This document shows, piece after piece, positions 47,804 through 56,719 of a stretch of DNA of 64,000 bases. The notes under the pieces were generated by a model. That model did no database searches and had not been told where the DNA came from. It was given only the letters and a program-made list of their open reading frames with translations. The stretch covers positions 1 through 64,000 of the forward strand of contig CAWFOR010000013.1 in the NCBI GenBank assembly GCA_963817485.1. The letters run 5' to 3'. Position numbers and translations under genes: made by a program. The number at the start of each line of letters is the position of its first letter. The stretch's first letter is position 1. This DNA is from Hyphomicrobium_A sp963817485. Lineage in GTDB: Bacteria > Pseudomonadota > Alphaproteobacteria > Rhizobiales > Hyphomicrobiaceae.

Positions 47804-48082
47804 ATGGTTGCTGATCAGGCCGAAGTCATCGCATTGCGGGCGCTGGCCTTCCTCGCCGAGGACGCCCAGCGACTGGGCAGCTTCCTGGCGCTGACCGGCT
47901 TGGGCCCGGACGAGCTGCGTGCGCAGGCGCGCGAGCCGCACCTGCTCGCGGCCGTGCTCGACCACCTCCTACGCGACGAGAACCAGCTTCTCGTGTTCGC
48001 CGCCACTTGCGGGATCGCGCCGGAGCTGATCGGGCAGGCGCATGCCGCGCTCGACGGGACGAAGCCCGGCGACTTCGACTGA
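47804..48082 (+). CDS. DUF3572 family protein
   Basis: 92 residues. AEVIALRALAFLAEDAQRLGSFLALTGLGPDELR at the N-terminus and FVLDHLLRDE-like AAVLDHLLRDENQLLVFAATCGI in the middle match DUF3572, a small helical family common in Hyphomicrobiales and of unknown role. It diverges from divK (152 bases between start codons) and is convergent with eipB. No signal peptide, so cytoplasmic. Confidence 0.9.
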   Translation: MVADQAEVIALRALAFLAEDAQRLGSFLALTGLGPDELRAQAREPHLLAAVLDHLLRDENQLLVFAATCGIAPELIGQAHAALDGTKPGDFD

Positions 48083-48096
48083 GGTTGAGCGCGCGT

Positions 48097-49008
48097 TCAG
48101 TGCTTGTCGGGCGGCGTGCCGTTGGCGGTGCCAGCGGGCGTTCCTGGCACCGGGCACTTTTCCTCGTCGAGGAACGTCAACTCCTTGAGGTCGCCGCGGA
48201 TCGCGAAGTCGCCGTAGTCGATGTAGAGCTTGGAGGACACGCCGTTCTCATAGAAGCGGAAGGCGAGCTCGTAGGTCGGCAGGGCCTCGGAGCGCACGGG
48301 CCCCGGCTCGAAGTAGCCGATGGCAATGGGCCAGGAGGCAAGCCCGTTGAGCTTTTCGCCGTTCAAAACCTTGTCTGCGACCTTGACCGATCCGGGCCCC
48401 GCCCGCGGACCGATGATTGCGTTGGTCTCGTAGAACTTCTCGCCCTTGTCGGAGCCGTCATAGAGGTTGGCCGTGAACATGGACTTGCCCGCTTCCGCCG
48501 CGCCCATGAGCGCGATCGAGTGCTGGATGGGAAAGTACATGTCCGGCGGGAGCTTGACCGTCTTCTTCGCGGGCTTGGTCAGCTTCACCTCGGTGGAGGT
48601 CGCCCCCGTTGCCGGCCCCGCGCTCCCTTGCGAGGTTTCCGACAGCTTCTGGTTCTCGTACTGGGTCGAGGAGAACTTCAACTGGTGCGCGGCGAGATCC
48701 TCGAAGCTGTTGGTGCGCAGGTCGTTGATGGTGGCCGCACCGTCCTGGTTGGTCATGCGCGTGACAAAGCGCATGTTCTGCGCATAGCCGGCGCAACTGC
48801 TCCCCGTCATCTCGTAGACCATGCGTCCGGTCATGTCGGCAACGCCCGAGCCGGGCGTCGCGTGATCGAAGGAGATGTCGTAGACCGCGCGATGCGGCTG
48901 GAAGTGCACGGGGTCGGAGGCAGCGTGAGCGTGCGTATGGTGGATGGGCGTCACGAGCGCCAATGCGCCCGCGAGCACGGCAACCAGGGCATTCGATCTA
49001 TCGGCCAT
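48097..49008 (-). CDS. eipB: EipB (DUF1849) periplasmic envelope-integrity protein
   Basis: 303 residues. A signal peptide ends near AHAASDP (residue 32). VHFQPHRAVYDISFDHA, the GRMVYEMTGSSCAGYAQNMRF segment and the C-terminal IRGDLKELTFLDEEKCPVP follow the family; the two cysteines (CAGY, EEKCP) are the conserved disulfide pair. EipB folds as a beta-spiral in the periplasm and supports envelope integrity in Brucella. Start at 49008 (MADRSN), with MRGRMADR four codons upstream as alternative. A single gene. Confidence 0.92.
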   Translation of the reverse strand: MADRSNALVAVLAGALALVTPIHHTHAHAASDPVHFQPHRAVYDISFDHATPGSGVADMTGRMVYEMTGSSCAGYAQNMRFVTRMTNQDGAATINDLRTNSFEDLAAHQLKFSSTQYENQKLSETSQGSAGPATGATSTEVKLTKPAKKTVKLPPDMYFPIQHSIALMGAAEAGKSMFTANLYDGSDKGEKFYETNAIIGPRAGPGSVKVADKVLNGEKLNGLASWPIAIGYFEPGPVRSEALPTYELAFRFYENGVSSKLYIDYGDFAIRGDLKELTFLDEEKCPVPGTPAGTANGTPPDKH

Positions 49009-49161
49009 TCTTCCTCTCATTGCCGCGGGTACCGCCGTCGTTAGCTGCTCCGGCGCCTTAGATGATCCGGTCCGGCAAGCCATTGCAAAGAATGGGCGCC
49101 CCGGTCAAATAGGCAGCCGGCACCAACCGATTACCAATGGCTGAGGCGGAAGGATACTAGC

Positions 49162-49629
49162 ATGAATGGCAAGGTCGAGGCGCGCCTCCAATCGCTTGGG
49201 ATTGTGCTCCCAGCCGCACCCAATCCCGTGGCAAACTATGTCCCCTCGCTGCTTGCCGGCAACCTTCTGTTCATATCCGGCCAAATCTCCAAAGCCGCCG
49301 ACGGAAGCGTGACAAAGGGGCGCCTCGGTGCCGACCTGACGGTCGACCAGGGACGCGCCGCTGCCCGCCTGTCGGCGCTCAATGTGCTGGCGCAGGCAAA
49401 GACCGCCGTGGGCGATCTGGACAGGATTTCGCAGGTGGTGCGGCTGACGGGCTTCGTGAATGCGGCGCCCGAGTTCGTCGACCATCCGCAGGTGGTCAAC
49501 GGCGCCTCCGACCTGATGGTCGATGTCCTCGGCGACAAGGGGCGCCACACGCGCGCCGCCGTCGGCGTATCGAGCCTGCCGATGGGCTGCGCGGTCGAGG
49601 TCGACGCGATCCTCCTCATCGAGATCTGA
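49162..49629 (+). CDS. RidA/YjgF family protein
   Basis: 155 residues. GNLLFISGQI (about 33-42), KGRLGADLTVDQGRAAARL, and a CAVEVDAILL ending mark the family; the usual active-site Arg at the C-terminal end (RxxVEVxA) is replaced by G-C-A-V-E-V-D, placing it in the YjgF-like subgroup without clear imine deaminase activity. It is the first gene of a tight forward run with a glycerophosphodiesterase (4 bases), a DUF482 protein, a HIT protein and an NAD-binding protein. Confidence 0.9.
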   Translation: MNGKVEARLQSLGIVLPAAPNPVANYVPSLLAGNLLFISGQISKAADGSVTKGRLGADLTVDQGRAAARLSALNVLAQAKTAVGDLDRISQVVRLTGFVNAAPEFVDHPQVVNGASDLMVDVLGDKGRHTRAAVGVSSLPMGCAVEVDAILLIEI

Positions 49630-49633
49630 CCTG

Positions 49634-50383
49634 ATGCCCCTCGACGCGGCCTTCCTGAAGCCGATCGCACACCGTGGGCTGCACGACCCCACGCGCGGCC
49701 GCATCGAGAACAGCGCCGCGGCGTTCGAGGCGGCGCTCGCCCACGGCTACGGCATCGAATGCGACCTGCGGCCGGCAGCGTGCGGCGCCCCCATCGTGTT
49801 CCACGACGACACGCTGTCGCGCCTCGTCGACAGCCAGGACGCCCTGCGCACGCTCGACGCGGCGGCGCTGAAGCGGCTGCGCTATCGCGGCGATGCCTCG
49901 CCTATCGTCGAATTCGCGGCGCTCTTGGAGCTGGTCGCCGGCCGCGAGCCGCTGCTCGTCGAGATCAAGAGCGAGTGGGACGCGCCCGACCCGCGCTTTC
50001 TGCAGGCCATCGCGGCATTGAGCACCGCCTATCGCGGTCCTCTCGCGCTGATGTCGTTCGACCCTGCCGTCATGACCGCGATACGGCAGTTGGCGCCTGG
50101 CGTCCCCCGCGGCATCGTGTCCGGGCTCTACGAAGGCCAGGGCTGGTGGCGCGACAAGATCGACGACAGGCGCGCCTTCGCGCTCAGCCACTTCCTTGAA
50201 TCGCGCCCCGCGGCGCCCGATTTCTATGCCTATGATGTCAAGGCGCTGCCGACGCCGGTGACGCGGTTCGTGCGCGAGGTGCTGGGGCTCCCGCTGTTCA
50301 CCTGGACGGTGCGGACGCCGGAGCAGCGCAGAATCGCCGAGCGGTGGGCGGACGCACCGATTTTCGAGGGGTACGAGCCCTGA
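49634..50383 (+). CDS. Glycerophosphodiester phosphodiesterase
   Basis: 249 residues. IAHRGLHDPTRGRIENSAAAF (catalytic His and Glu-Asn), ECDLRPAA (metal site), VFHDDTLSRLV and LVEIKSEW carry the TIM-barrel GDPD motifs. It hydrolyses glycerophosphodiesters to glycerol 3-phosphate and an alcohol. No signal peptide, so cytoplasmic. Start at 49634 lies four bases after the RidA gene stop; they are probably co-translated. Confidence 0.93.
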   Translation: MPLDAAFLKPIAHRGLHDPTRGRIENSAAAFEAALAHGYGIECDLRPAACGAPIVFHDDTLSRLVDSQDALRTLDAAALKRLRYRGDASPIVEFAALLELVAGREPLLVEIKSEWDAPDPRFLQAIAALSTAYRGPLALMSFDPAVMTAIRQLAPGVPRGIVSGLYEGQGWWRDKIDDRRAFALSHFLESRPAAPDFYAYDVKALPTPVTRFVREVLGLPLFTWTVRTPEQRRIAERWADAPIFEGYEP

Positions 50384-50428
50384 GGTGGCGCGCCTTGGGG
50401 CCCTGGGGGCAAGGAGCGGAACGTTGCA

Positions 50429-51619
50429 ATGAGCGCGCTCGAGCAGGGGCAGGTGGTCGCGAACGTGGTCTCGCGCATCGCCGAGATCGAGGCCGAGGAC
50501 TGGGACGCCTGCGCCAATCCCGATCCGGCCACGCACAATCCGTTTCTGTCGCACGCTTTCCTCAAGGCGCTGGAGGATTCGGGCTGCGTCGGCGACAAGC
50601 GCACCGGCTGGCTGCCGCACCACATCGTCCTCAACGACGGCCACGGCGGCATTGCGGGTTGCGTGCCCTGCTACGTGAAGCTGAACAGCGCGGGCGAGTA
50701 CGTGTTCGACTACGGCTGGGCGGAAGCCTACCAGCGCGCCGGCGGCGCCTATTACCCCAAGCTGCAGGCGGCGGTTCCGTTCACGCCGGTGCCGGGTCGC
50801 CGGCTGCTCGTCAGGCCCGGCCCCGATGCCGAGCGGCGCCAGAAGCTGCTCGCGGCTGCGGCCGTCGAGGTGGCGCGCCGGCTCGGCGCATCGTCCCTGC
50901 ATCTAACGTTCGTGACGGAGGAGGAGTGGCGCGCCCTCGGCGCGCAAGGCTTCCTGCAGCGCACCGACCAGCAGTTTCACTGGCGCAACGAGGGCTACGT
51001 CACGTTCGACGATTTCCTGGCGCGGCTCTCCTCGCGCAAGCGCAAGACCGTGCGCAAGGAGCGCGCGGAGGCGCTCGGCCGCGGCCTCACGATCGAGCGC
51101 ATCACTGGCGCCGATCTCCGCGAGGAGCATTGGGACGCGTTCTTCGCGTTCTACCAGGACACCGGCAATCGCAAATGGGGACACCCCTATCTCAACCGCC
51201 GCTTCTTCTCGCTGCTCGGCGAGGCGATGGCCGACCGCTGCCTGCTCGTCATGGCAAAGCGCGACAACCGCTACATTGCCGGCGCCCTGAACCTCATCGG
51301 CGGCGACTGCCTCTATGGCCGCTACTGGGGCGCCATCGAGCACCATCCGTGCCTGCACTTCGAGGTCTGCTACTACCAGGCGATCGACTACGCCATCGAG
51401 CACGGCCTGGCGCGGGTCGAAGCCGGCGCCCAGGGCGAGCACAAGCTGGCGCGCGGCTATATGCCGGTCACGACCTACTCTGCGCACTGGATCGCCAACG
51501 CAGCCTTCCGCACCGCCATCGCGAACTATCTCGACAGCGAGCGCGAGCACGTGGCCGAGACGGTAGAGGCGCTGGCCGAGCTCGGGCCCTACCGGAAGGG
51601 TGCGGGTGGCGACGCTTGA
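50429..51619 (+). CDS. DUF482 (FemAB/GNAT-like) peptidoglycan-type acyltransferase
   Basis: 396 residues. The two-lobe GNAT-like pattern of DUF482 is visible: DWDACANPDPATHNPFLSHAFL at the start, VFDYGWAEAY, then RSSRKRKTVRKERAEALGRG-like SSRKRKTVRKER and HWDAFFAFYQDTGNRKWGHPYLNRRFF, and LHFEVCYYQAIDYAIE with GAQGEHKLARGY near the end. The group is related to FemAB-type aminoacyl transferases; activity is not established. It follows the GDPD gene by 45 bases and is followed by a HIT gene. Confidence 0.88.
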   Translation: MSALEQGQVVANVVSRIAEIEAEDWDACANPDPATHNPFLSHAFLKALEDSGCVGDKRTGWLPHHIVLNDGHGGIAGCVPCYVKLNSAGEYVFDYGWAEAYQRAGGAYYPKLQAAVPFTPVPGRRLLVRPGPDAERRQKLLAAAAVEVARRLGASSLHLTFVTEEEWRALGAQGFLQRTDQQFHWRNEGYVTFDDFLARLSSRKRKTVRKERAEALGRGLTIERITGADLREEHWDAFFAFYQDTGNRKWGHPYLNRRFFSLLGEAMADRCLLVMAKRDNRYIAGALNLIGGDCLYGRYWGAIEHHPCLHFEVCYYQAIDYAIEHGLARVEAGAQGEHKLARGYMPVTTYSAHWIANAAFRTAIANYLDSEREHVAETVEALAELGPYRKGAGGDA

Positions 51620-51671
51620 CGCAGCCCGGCACGCGCCCTTTAACAAGGCTGCCCGAGCCCGGAGGCCCTGC

Positions 51672-52094
51672 ATGAGCTACGACGACAGCAACATTTTCGC
51701 CAAGATCCTGCGCGGCGAGATCCCCTCCAACAAGGTCTACGAGGATGCCGACACGCTGGTGTTCATGGATGTCATGCCGCAAGCGCCGGGGCATACGCTG
51801 ATCGTGCCGAAGGTGGCCTCGCGCAACCTGCTCGACGCCGACCCGCAGGTGCTCGCGCGCATGGCGCCCGTCGTGCAGAAGATCGCGCGCGCGGTGAAGA
51901 CCGCATTCAACGCCGACGGCGTCACGGTCGTGCAGTTCAACGAGCCCGCCAGCGGCCAGACAGTATTCCACCTGCACTACCACATCATTCCGCGGCACGA
52001 GGGCATCCCGCTCATGCCGCACGGCCGCCAGATGGAGAAGCCCGAAGTGCTGGCGGCCAACGCCGAGAAGGTCCGCAAGGCGCTCGTCACCTGA
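51672..52094 (+). CDS. HIT family protein (HinT-like)
   Basis: 140 residues. NIFAKILRGEIPSNKVYEDA at the N-terminus and the histidine triad HLHYHIIPR (about residues 99-107) identify a HinT-like hydrolase of AMP- and GMP-linked nucleotides. The start at 51672 (MSYDDSN) is chosen by family length; the frame extends 24 codons upstream with no similarity. Fourth gene of the RidA-GDPD-DUF482-HIT-SDR run. Confidence 0.95.
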   Translation: MSYDDSNIFAKILRGEIPSNKVYEDADTLVFMDVMPQAPGHTLIVPKVASRNLLDADPQVLARMAPVVQKIARAVKTAFNADGVTVVQFNEPASGQTVFHLHYHIIPRHEGIPLMPHGRQMEKPEVLAANAEKVRKALVT

Positions 52095-52112
52095 ACATTG
52101 GAGGCTCTCGCC

Positions 52113-52757
52113 ATGGCCAAGGTGCTCGTCATCGGAGCCAGCCGCGGCATCGGCCTTGAGACCGTGCGAACGCTGCTGGCAGCGGGCCATCAGGTGCGCG
52201 CGCTTGCCCGCAAGGCGCGGGACATTCCGATCGAGGACGCGCGGCTCGAGAAGCGCGACGGCGATGCGCTCGACCGGGCAACGGTCGAGCGGGCCCTTTC
52301 CGGCGTGGACGCCGTCGTCCAGAGTCTCGGCGTAGCCTTCAGCCCGGAGGTCGTGCTCAAGGGAACGACGCTGTTTTCCAAGGCGACGCGCGTCCTCGTC
52401 GACGCCATGCAGGCGACCAGGGTGCGGCGGCTGATCATGGTGACGGGCTTTGGCGCCGGCGACAGCCGCGGACACGGCGGCTTCCTCTACAGCGCGGTGG
52501 TCTTTCCGCTGCTCTTGAAGCGCGTCTACGACGACAAGGACGTGGCCGAGCAGATCGTGCGCGCGAGCGGCCTCGACTGGACCATCGCGCGGCCCGGCGG
52601 CCTCACCAACGGCCCGGCGACGGGGCGCTACCGCGTGCTGGTCGAGCCGGCATCCTGGCGTGCCGGCATGATCTCGCGGGCCGACGTCGCCGACTTCCTG
52701 GCCAAGCAGGTTGCCGATACCGCCTACGTCGGCAAGACGCCGGAGCTGATCGCCTAG
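52113..52757 (+). CDS. NAD(P)-binding short-chain dehydrogenase-like protein
   Basis: 214 residues. VLVIGASRGIGLETVRTLLAAGHQV (dinucleotide motif G-A-S-x-G-x-G region), then LARKARDIP and GVDAVVQSLG and a late TIARPGGLTNGP segment place it in the NAD(P)-binding atypical SDR group (NmrA/YwnB-like). No catalytic Tyr-x-x-x-Lys is evident, so redox activity is uncertain. Start at 52113 (MAKVLVIG) rather than 52098. Last gene of the forward run; a palindromic repeat follows. Confidence 0.88.
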   Translation: MAKVLVIGASRGIGLETVRTLLAAGHQVRALARKARDIPIEDARLEKRDGDALDRATVERALSGVDAVVQSLGVAFSPEVVLKGTTLFSKATRVLVDAMQATRVRRLIMVTGFGAGDSRGHGGFLYSAVVFPLLLKRVYDDKDVAEQIVRASGLDWTIARPGGLTNGPATGRYRVLVEPASWRAGMISRADVADFLAKQVADTAYVGKTPELIA

Positions 52758-52760
52758 CCT

Positions 52761-52835
52761 GTCATCCCGGGGCTCGTCGATCTGCATGCGCGCGCCAGAC
52801 GCCCGCTGGAAACCGGCAACAAGCGCCGGGATGAC
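52761..52835. repeat. Interspersed palindromic element between convergent genes
   Basis: The ends GTCATCCCGG (52761-52770) and CCGGGATGAC (52826-52835) are a perfect 10-bp inverted repeat around about 55 bases of GC-rich DNA. The right half, with ACAAGCGCCGGGATGACCATGGCG, resembles the short palindromic units scattered between genes in many Alphaproteobacteria. It lies between the convergent SDR and clpA genes and may also serve as a bidirectional transcription end. Confidence 0.55.
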
Positions 52836-52909
52836 CATGGCGCGGAGCCCGGCGAAAGCGCCAGGCTGAGAACCAGCCGGCGCTTAAGCTTGCGAAGAGG
52901 AAGCCGCGA

Positions 52910-55374
52910 TCAGTCCGGCTTGCGGCGCGGCACCGTCGGCACCGAGCCCGTGGTCTTCGAAGAACGCTCCTTCTTGTCCTTGGGACCGGGGAGCGCCTTG
53001 CGCGGCGTTGCATCGGCGAGGACCGCCTGCGGCTCGTCCTCGACATCATCCTCGTCGTCGTCGTCCTCGCTCTTGGCCTTGGGCCGCTTGGTCGGGTCGG
53101 CGGGGAAGTACTCGAAGGCGAGCGCCCGGTCCTCGCCCTTGCCGGCGACGACAACCTTGACCGTGCCGCCGTGCTCGAGCTTGCCGAACAGCAGCTCGTC
53201 CGCGAGCGGCTTCTTGATGTACTCCTGGATCACGCGGGCGAGCGGCCGGGCGCCGAATTTCTCGTCGTAGCCCTTCTCCGCGATCCACTTCGAAGCCTCG
53301 TCCGACAGCTCGATCATCACGCCGCGGTCGGCGAGCTGCGCCTCGAGCTGGAAGATGAACTTCTCCACCACCATCGTGATCACTTCGGGCGGGAGGCCGG
53401 AGAACGGCACGACCGCGTCGAGACGGTTGCGGAACTCCGGCGTGAACATCCGGTTGATCGCCTCCGTATCGTCGCCCTCGCGCTTCGTCGATCCGAAGCC
53501 CATTGCCGGCTTGGCCATGTCGGAGGCGCCCGCGTTCGTCGTCATGATGAGGATGACGTTGCGGAAATCGACCGACTTGCCGTTGTGGTCGGTGAGCTTG
53601 CCGTGATCCATGACCTGCAACAGGATGTTGAACAGATCCGGATGCGCCTTCTCGATCTCGTCGAGCAGCAGCACGCAGTGCGGATGCTGGTCGATGCCGT
53701 CGGTGAGAAGGCCGCCCTGGTCGAAGCCGACATAGCCCGGGGGCGCGCCGATCAGGCGGGAGACCGTGTGCTTCTCCATGTATTCCGACATGTCGAAGCG
53801 CAACAGCTCGATGCCCATCAGGTCCGCGAGCTGGCGTGCGACCTCGGTCTTGCCGACGCCCGTCGGGCCCTGAGAACAGGTAGCAGCCGATCGGCTTCTC
53901 CGGCTCGCGCAGGCCCGCGCGCGACAGCTTGATCGCGGACGCGAGCGCCTCGATCGCCTTGTCCTGGCCGAATACGACGCGCTTGAGGTCCTTCTGGAGA
54001 TTGATCAGGACCTCGGCGTCGCTCTTGGTCACCGTCTTGGGCGGGATGCGCGCCATCGTGGCGACCGTCGCCTCGATCTCCTTCACCCCGATCTTCTTCT
54101 TGCGCTTGCTCTCGAGCACCAGCATCTGCGAGGCGCCCGTCTCGTCGATCACGTCGATCGCCTTGTCGGGCAGCTTGCGGTCGTGGATGTACTTGGCCGA
54201 GAGCTCGACCGCCGCCTTGATGGCGTCGTTGGTGTACTTGAGCTTGTGGAAGCTCTCGAAGTAGGGCTTCAGGCCCTTGAGGATCTCGATGGTGTCCTCG
54301 ACCGTCGGCTCCTTCACGTCGATCTTCTGGAAGCGGCGCACGAGCGCGCGGTCCTTCTCGAAGTGCTGCCGGTACTCCTTGTAGGTGGTCGAGCCGATGC
54401 AGCGCACGGTGCCCGACTGCAGCGCCGGCTTCAGAAGGTTGGACGCATCCATGGCGCCGCCGGAGGTTGCGCCGGCGCCGATCACGGTGTGGATCTCGTC
54501 GATGAACAGGATCGCGCCCGGATAGTTCTCGATCTCCTTCATCACGGCCTTGAGCCGCTCCTCGAAATCGCCGCGGTAGCGCGTGCCGGCCAGCAGCGCG
54601 CCCATGTCGAGCGCGAAGATGGTGGCGTCCTGCAGCACCTCGGGGACTTCGCCCTTGATGATCTTGCGGGCGAGGCCTTCCGCGATCGCCGTCTTGCCGA
54701 CGCCGGGGTCGCCGACGAACAGCGGATTGTTCTTCTGGCGCCGGCAGAGCACCTGGATGGTGCGCAGCACCTCCTTCTCGCGGCCGATCAGCGGATCGAT
54801 CTTGCCGTCGCGCGCCTTCTTGTTGAGGTTGACGCAATAGGTGTTGAGCGCGTCCTGGCCGGGCTTTCTTCTCCTCGCCCTCGGCGGCCTGGTCCTCGTC
54901 GACGCCGCGCACGTGGCGCGGCTCCGACATGCCGGGCCGCTTGGCGATGCCGTGGCTGATGTACTGGACCGCGTCGAAGCGCGTCATCTCCTGCTCCTGC
55001 AGGAAGTAGGCGGCGTGGCTCTCGCGCTCGGCGAAGATCGCAACGAGCACGTTGGCGCCCGTGACCTCCTCGCGGCCGGAGGACTGCACGTGCACGACGG
55101 CGCGGTGGATCACGCGCTGGAAGCCGGTCGTCGGCTGCGCTTCGGTCGCGTCCTTGGAGACAAGCGCGCCCAGATCGTTGTCGAGATAGTCGTGATGCGG
55201 GTGCGCAGCGTGTCGATGTCGACGGTAGCACGCGCGCATGACGGCGGCCGCGTCGCGGTCGTCGAGAAGAGCGAGCAGAAGATGCTCAAGGGTTGCGTAT
55301 TCGTGGCTGCGCTCGTTGGCGGCTTCGAGCGCCCGATGCAGCGCGCTCTCCAGGCTCTTCGAGAAGGATGGCAA
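52910..55374 (-). CDS. clpA: ATP-dependent Clp protease ATP-binding subunit ClpA (frame interrupted)
   Basis: About 821 residues. The N-domain (LPSFSKSLESALHRALEAAN, YATLEHLLLALLDDRDAAAVMRAC) is followed by AAA-1 (NPLFVGDPGVGKTAIAEGLA Walker A; AILFIDEIHTVIGAG) and AAA-2 (GYLFSGPTGVGKTE region, DEIEKAHPDLFNILLQVMDHG). ClpA unfolds substrates, including N-degron proteins, for ClpP. The start is a TTG at 55374, seven bases past the clpS stop. Frame changes near 55235, 55195, 54868 and 53872, with conserved sequence on each side. The C-terminal 70 residues form an acidic and basic tail beyond the usual ClpA end. Confidence 0.94.
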
Positions 55375-55381
55375 GGGTAAC

Positions 55382-55763
55382 CTACTCTTTCTCCATGGTG
55401 CACTGTAAAGGATGGCCATTCTGTCGTGAAAAATCCATAACCTGCGTTACCTTGGTCTCGGCGACCTCGTATGGTGTACACTCCGCAGATGCCGACTCCC
55501 TTGTGGTGCACGTGAAGCATGATACGCGTCGCCTCCTCGCGCCCCTTGGCGAAGTACTTTTCGAGCACGTGAACGACGAATTCCATCGGCGTGTAGTCGT
55601 CGTTCAACAACAGCACCTTGTAGAGGCTAGGCTTCTTGGTCTTCGGGCGCGTCTTGGTCGCAATGCCCGTGCGGCCCTCGTCCCCGCGACCGGGCCCTGG
55701 AGGGTCATTTTTCGCCGCCAGCCATCGCGCCGCGCCGCGAGTGCCCATCTTCGACTTCGCCAT
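55382..55763 (-). CDS. clpS: ClpS adaptor protein (frame interrupted)
   Basis: About 126 residues. KKPSLYKVLLLNDDYTPMEFVVHVLEKYF (about 45-73) and ATRIMLHVHHKGVGICGVYT carry the N-end-rule pocket (the N-D-D-Y-T-x-M-E-F motif) of ClpS. The family end YEVAETKVTQVMDFSRQNGHPLQCTMEKE (split here as YEVAETKVTQV and MDFSRQNG...) is in another frame; the shift is near 55470. The N-terminal 40 residues are basic and variable. ClpS delivers N-degron proteins to ClpA. Upstream of clpA on the same strand, seven bases apart. Confidence 0.93.
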
Positions 55764-55957
55764 CGATCTCAAAATCCGCCCAAGGGTCCGCTGCAAGTCA
55801 CCGGCTCCCCGAGCCAGCATGCTTCGGCCTCATATTGATACGCAACGGCGCCCCTGGTCGCAATTGCGAGCTTTAGCGGCGTTAACAGCCCTGCCGCATG
55901 GCTGGAAAGAGGGGAGTACGCCCTGGAGAATGATATGATGGGGTTTCAAGTCGACAC

Positions 55958-55983
55958 AAAAAAGGCCCGGCTTCGGCCGGGCC
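55958..55983 (-). terminator. Rho-independent terminator of the phasin gene
   Basis: On the minus strand GGCCCGGC-CGAA-GCCGGGCC is a perfect 8-bp stem with a four-base loop, directly followed by six T. It lies 38 bases behind the phasin stop codon and ahead of clpS. Confidence 0.92.
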
Positions 55984-56020
55984 TCGCTTTCGTGAGCGCC
56001 GATGAGGGGCTAATGCCCGC

Positions 56021-56350
56021 TCAGCCGCCATTCTGCAGGATGCGCTCGACCGGCTTGTAGGCCTCTTTGGCCAAATTGGCGTACATGCCGCCGATCTTGC
56101 TCATCTGCTGCATGTAGTCATCGTAGGCGCGCTTGGCATAGCTCGTCTGGATCTCGACGGCCTGCTCGACCGACTTCGACGACATCAGCTTTTCTAGTGT
56201 CGCCGTGCTCTCCTCGAACGAGCGCTTGGTGTAGTCGCTCATCTCCGCCGCGATCGCCTGCCAATTCTTGTTCCACTCGCCGAACATGCGCATGGCGCTG
56301 TCGACGTTGGTCTGTCCCAGCTTCTGCATGTCCTCAAAGTTCTTGATCAT
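56021..56350 (-). CDS. Phasin family protein
   Basis: 109 residues, almost entirely amphipathic helix with few Cys or Pro: NVDSAMRMFGEWNKNWQAIAAEMSDYTKRSFEEST then LEKLMSSKSVEQAVEIQTSYAKRAYDDYM, the phasin pattern. Phasins coat polyhydroxyalkanoate granules and control their size and number. No PHA synthesis gene is in this window. Start at 56350; the preceding 370 bases hold no gene and contain AT-rich stretches likely to be its promoter. Confidence 0.88.
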   Translation of the reverse strand: MIKNFEDMQKLGQTNVDSAMRMFGEWNKNWQAIAAEMSDYTKRSFEESTATLEKLMSSKSVEQAVEIQTSYAKRAYDDYMQQMSKIGGMYANLAKEAYKPVERILQNGG

Positions 56351-56719
56351 GGTGCCATCCGTGTCCTTAGACGAACTCGCTCAACCCATTCCCCGGTAGG
56401 CAGTACCCCGGCCCCGATCTGGGACTTCTCCGTCCGTCCTTTTTATAGGCAATGCACAATTTTTCAAGGCCTTTTTGCGATGCACCATGCTCCCGGAGAG
56501 CACGCGCGGGCATTAACGCGACCGAAGTTCAAGGCCCGCTAGAACTCTCGGAAAGGCGCGGAGGAAGCGCCCCAATGAAGCCCAAAAACGATGCTCCGTT
56601 GCGGCTTCCCTCCGCAACAGCAGCGCTTTGCCAGGGCATCGGTGCAATCTATTGAGGCGTAAGCGTTTTTGAGCTTCGCCGAGGGATGTAGGTTCAGTCG
56701 CGGAATGCTCGCAGCGCTT
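56351..56719. other. Intergenic region between phasin and carboxypeptidase genes
   Basis: About 370 bases with no gene on either strand. AT-rich stretches lie at 56440-56475. The 9-base words GCAATGCAC (56449-56457) and GCGATGCAC (56477-56485) are 28 bases apart and differ in one base; a paired operator for a granule-gene repressor would look like this, but I have no proof. Confidence 0.4.
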
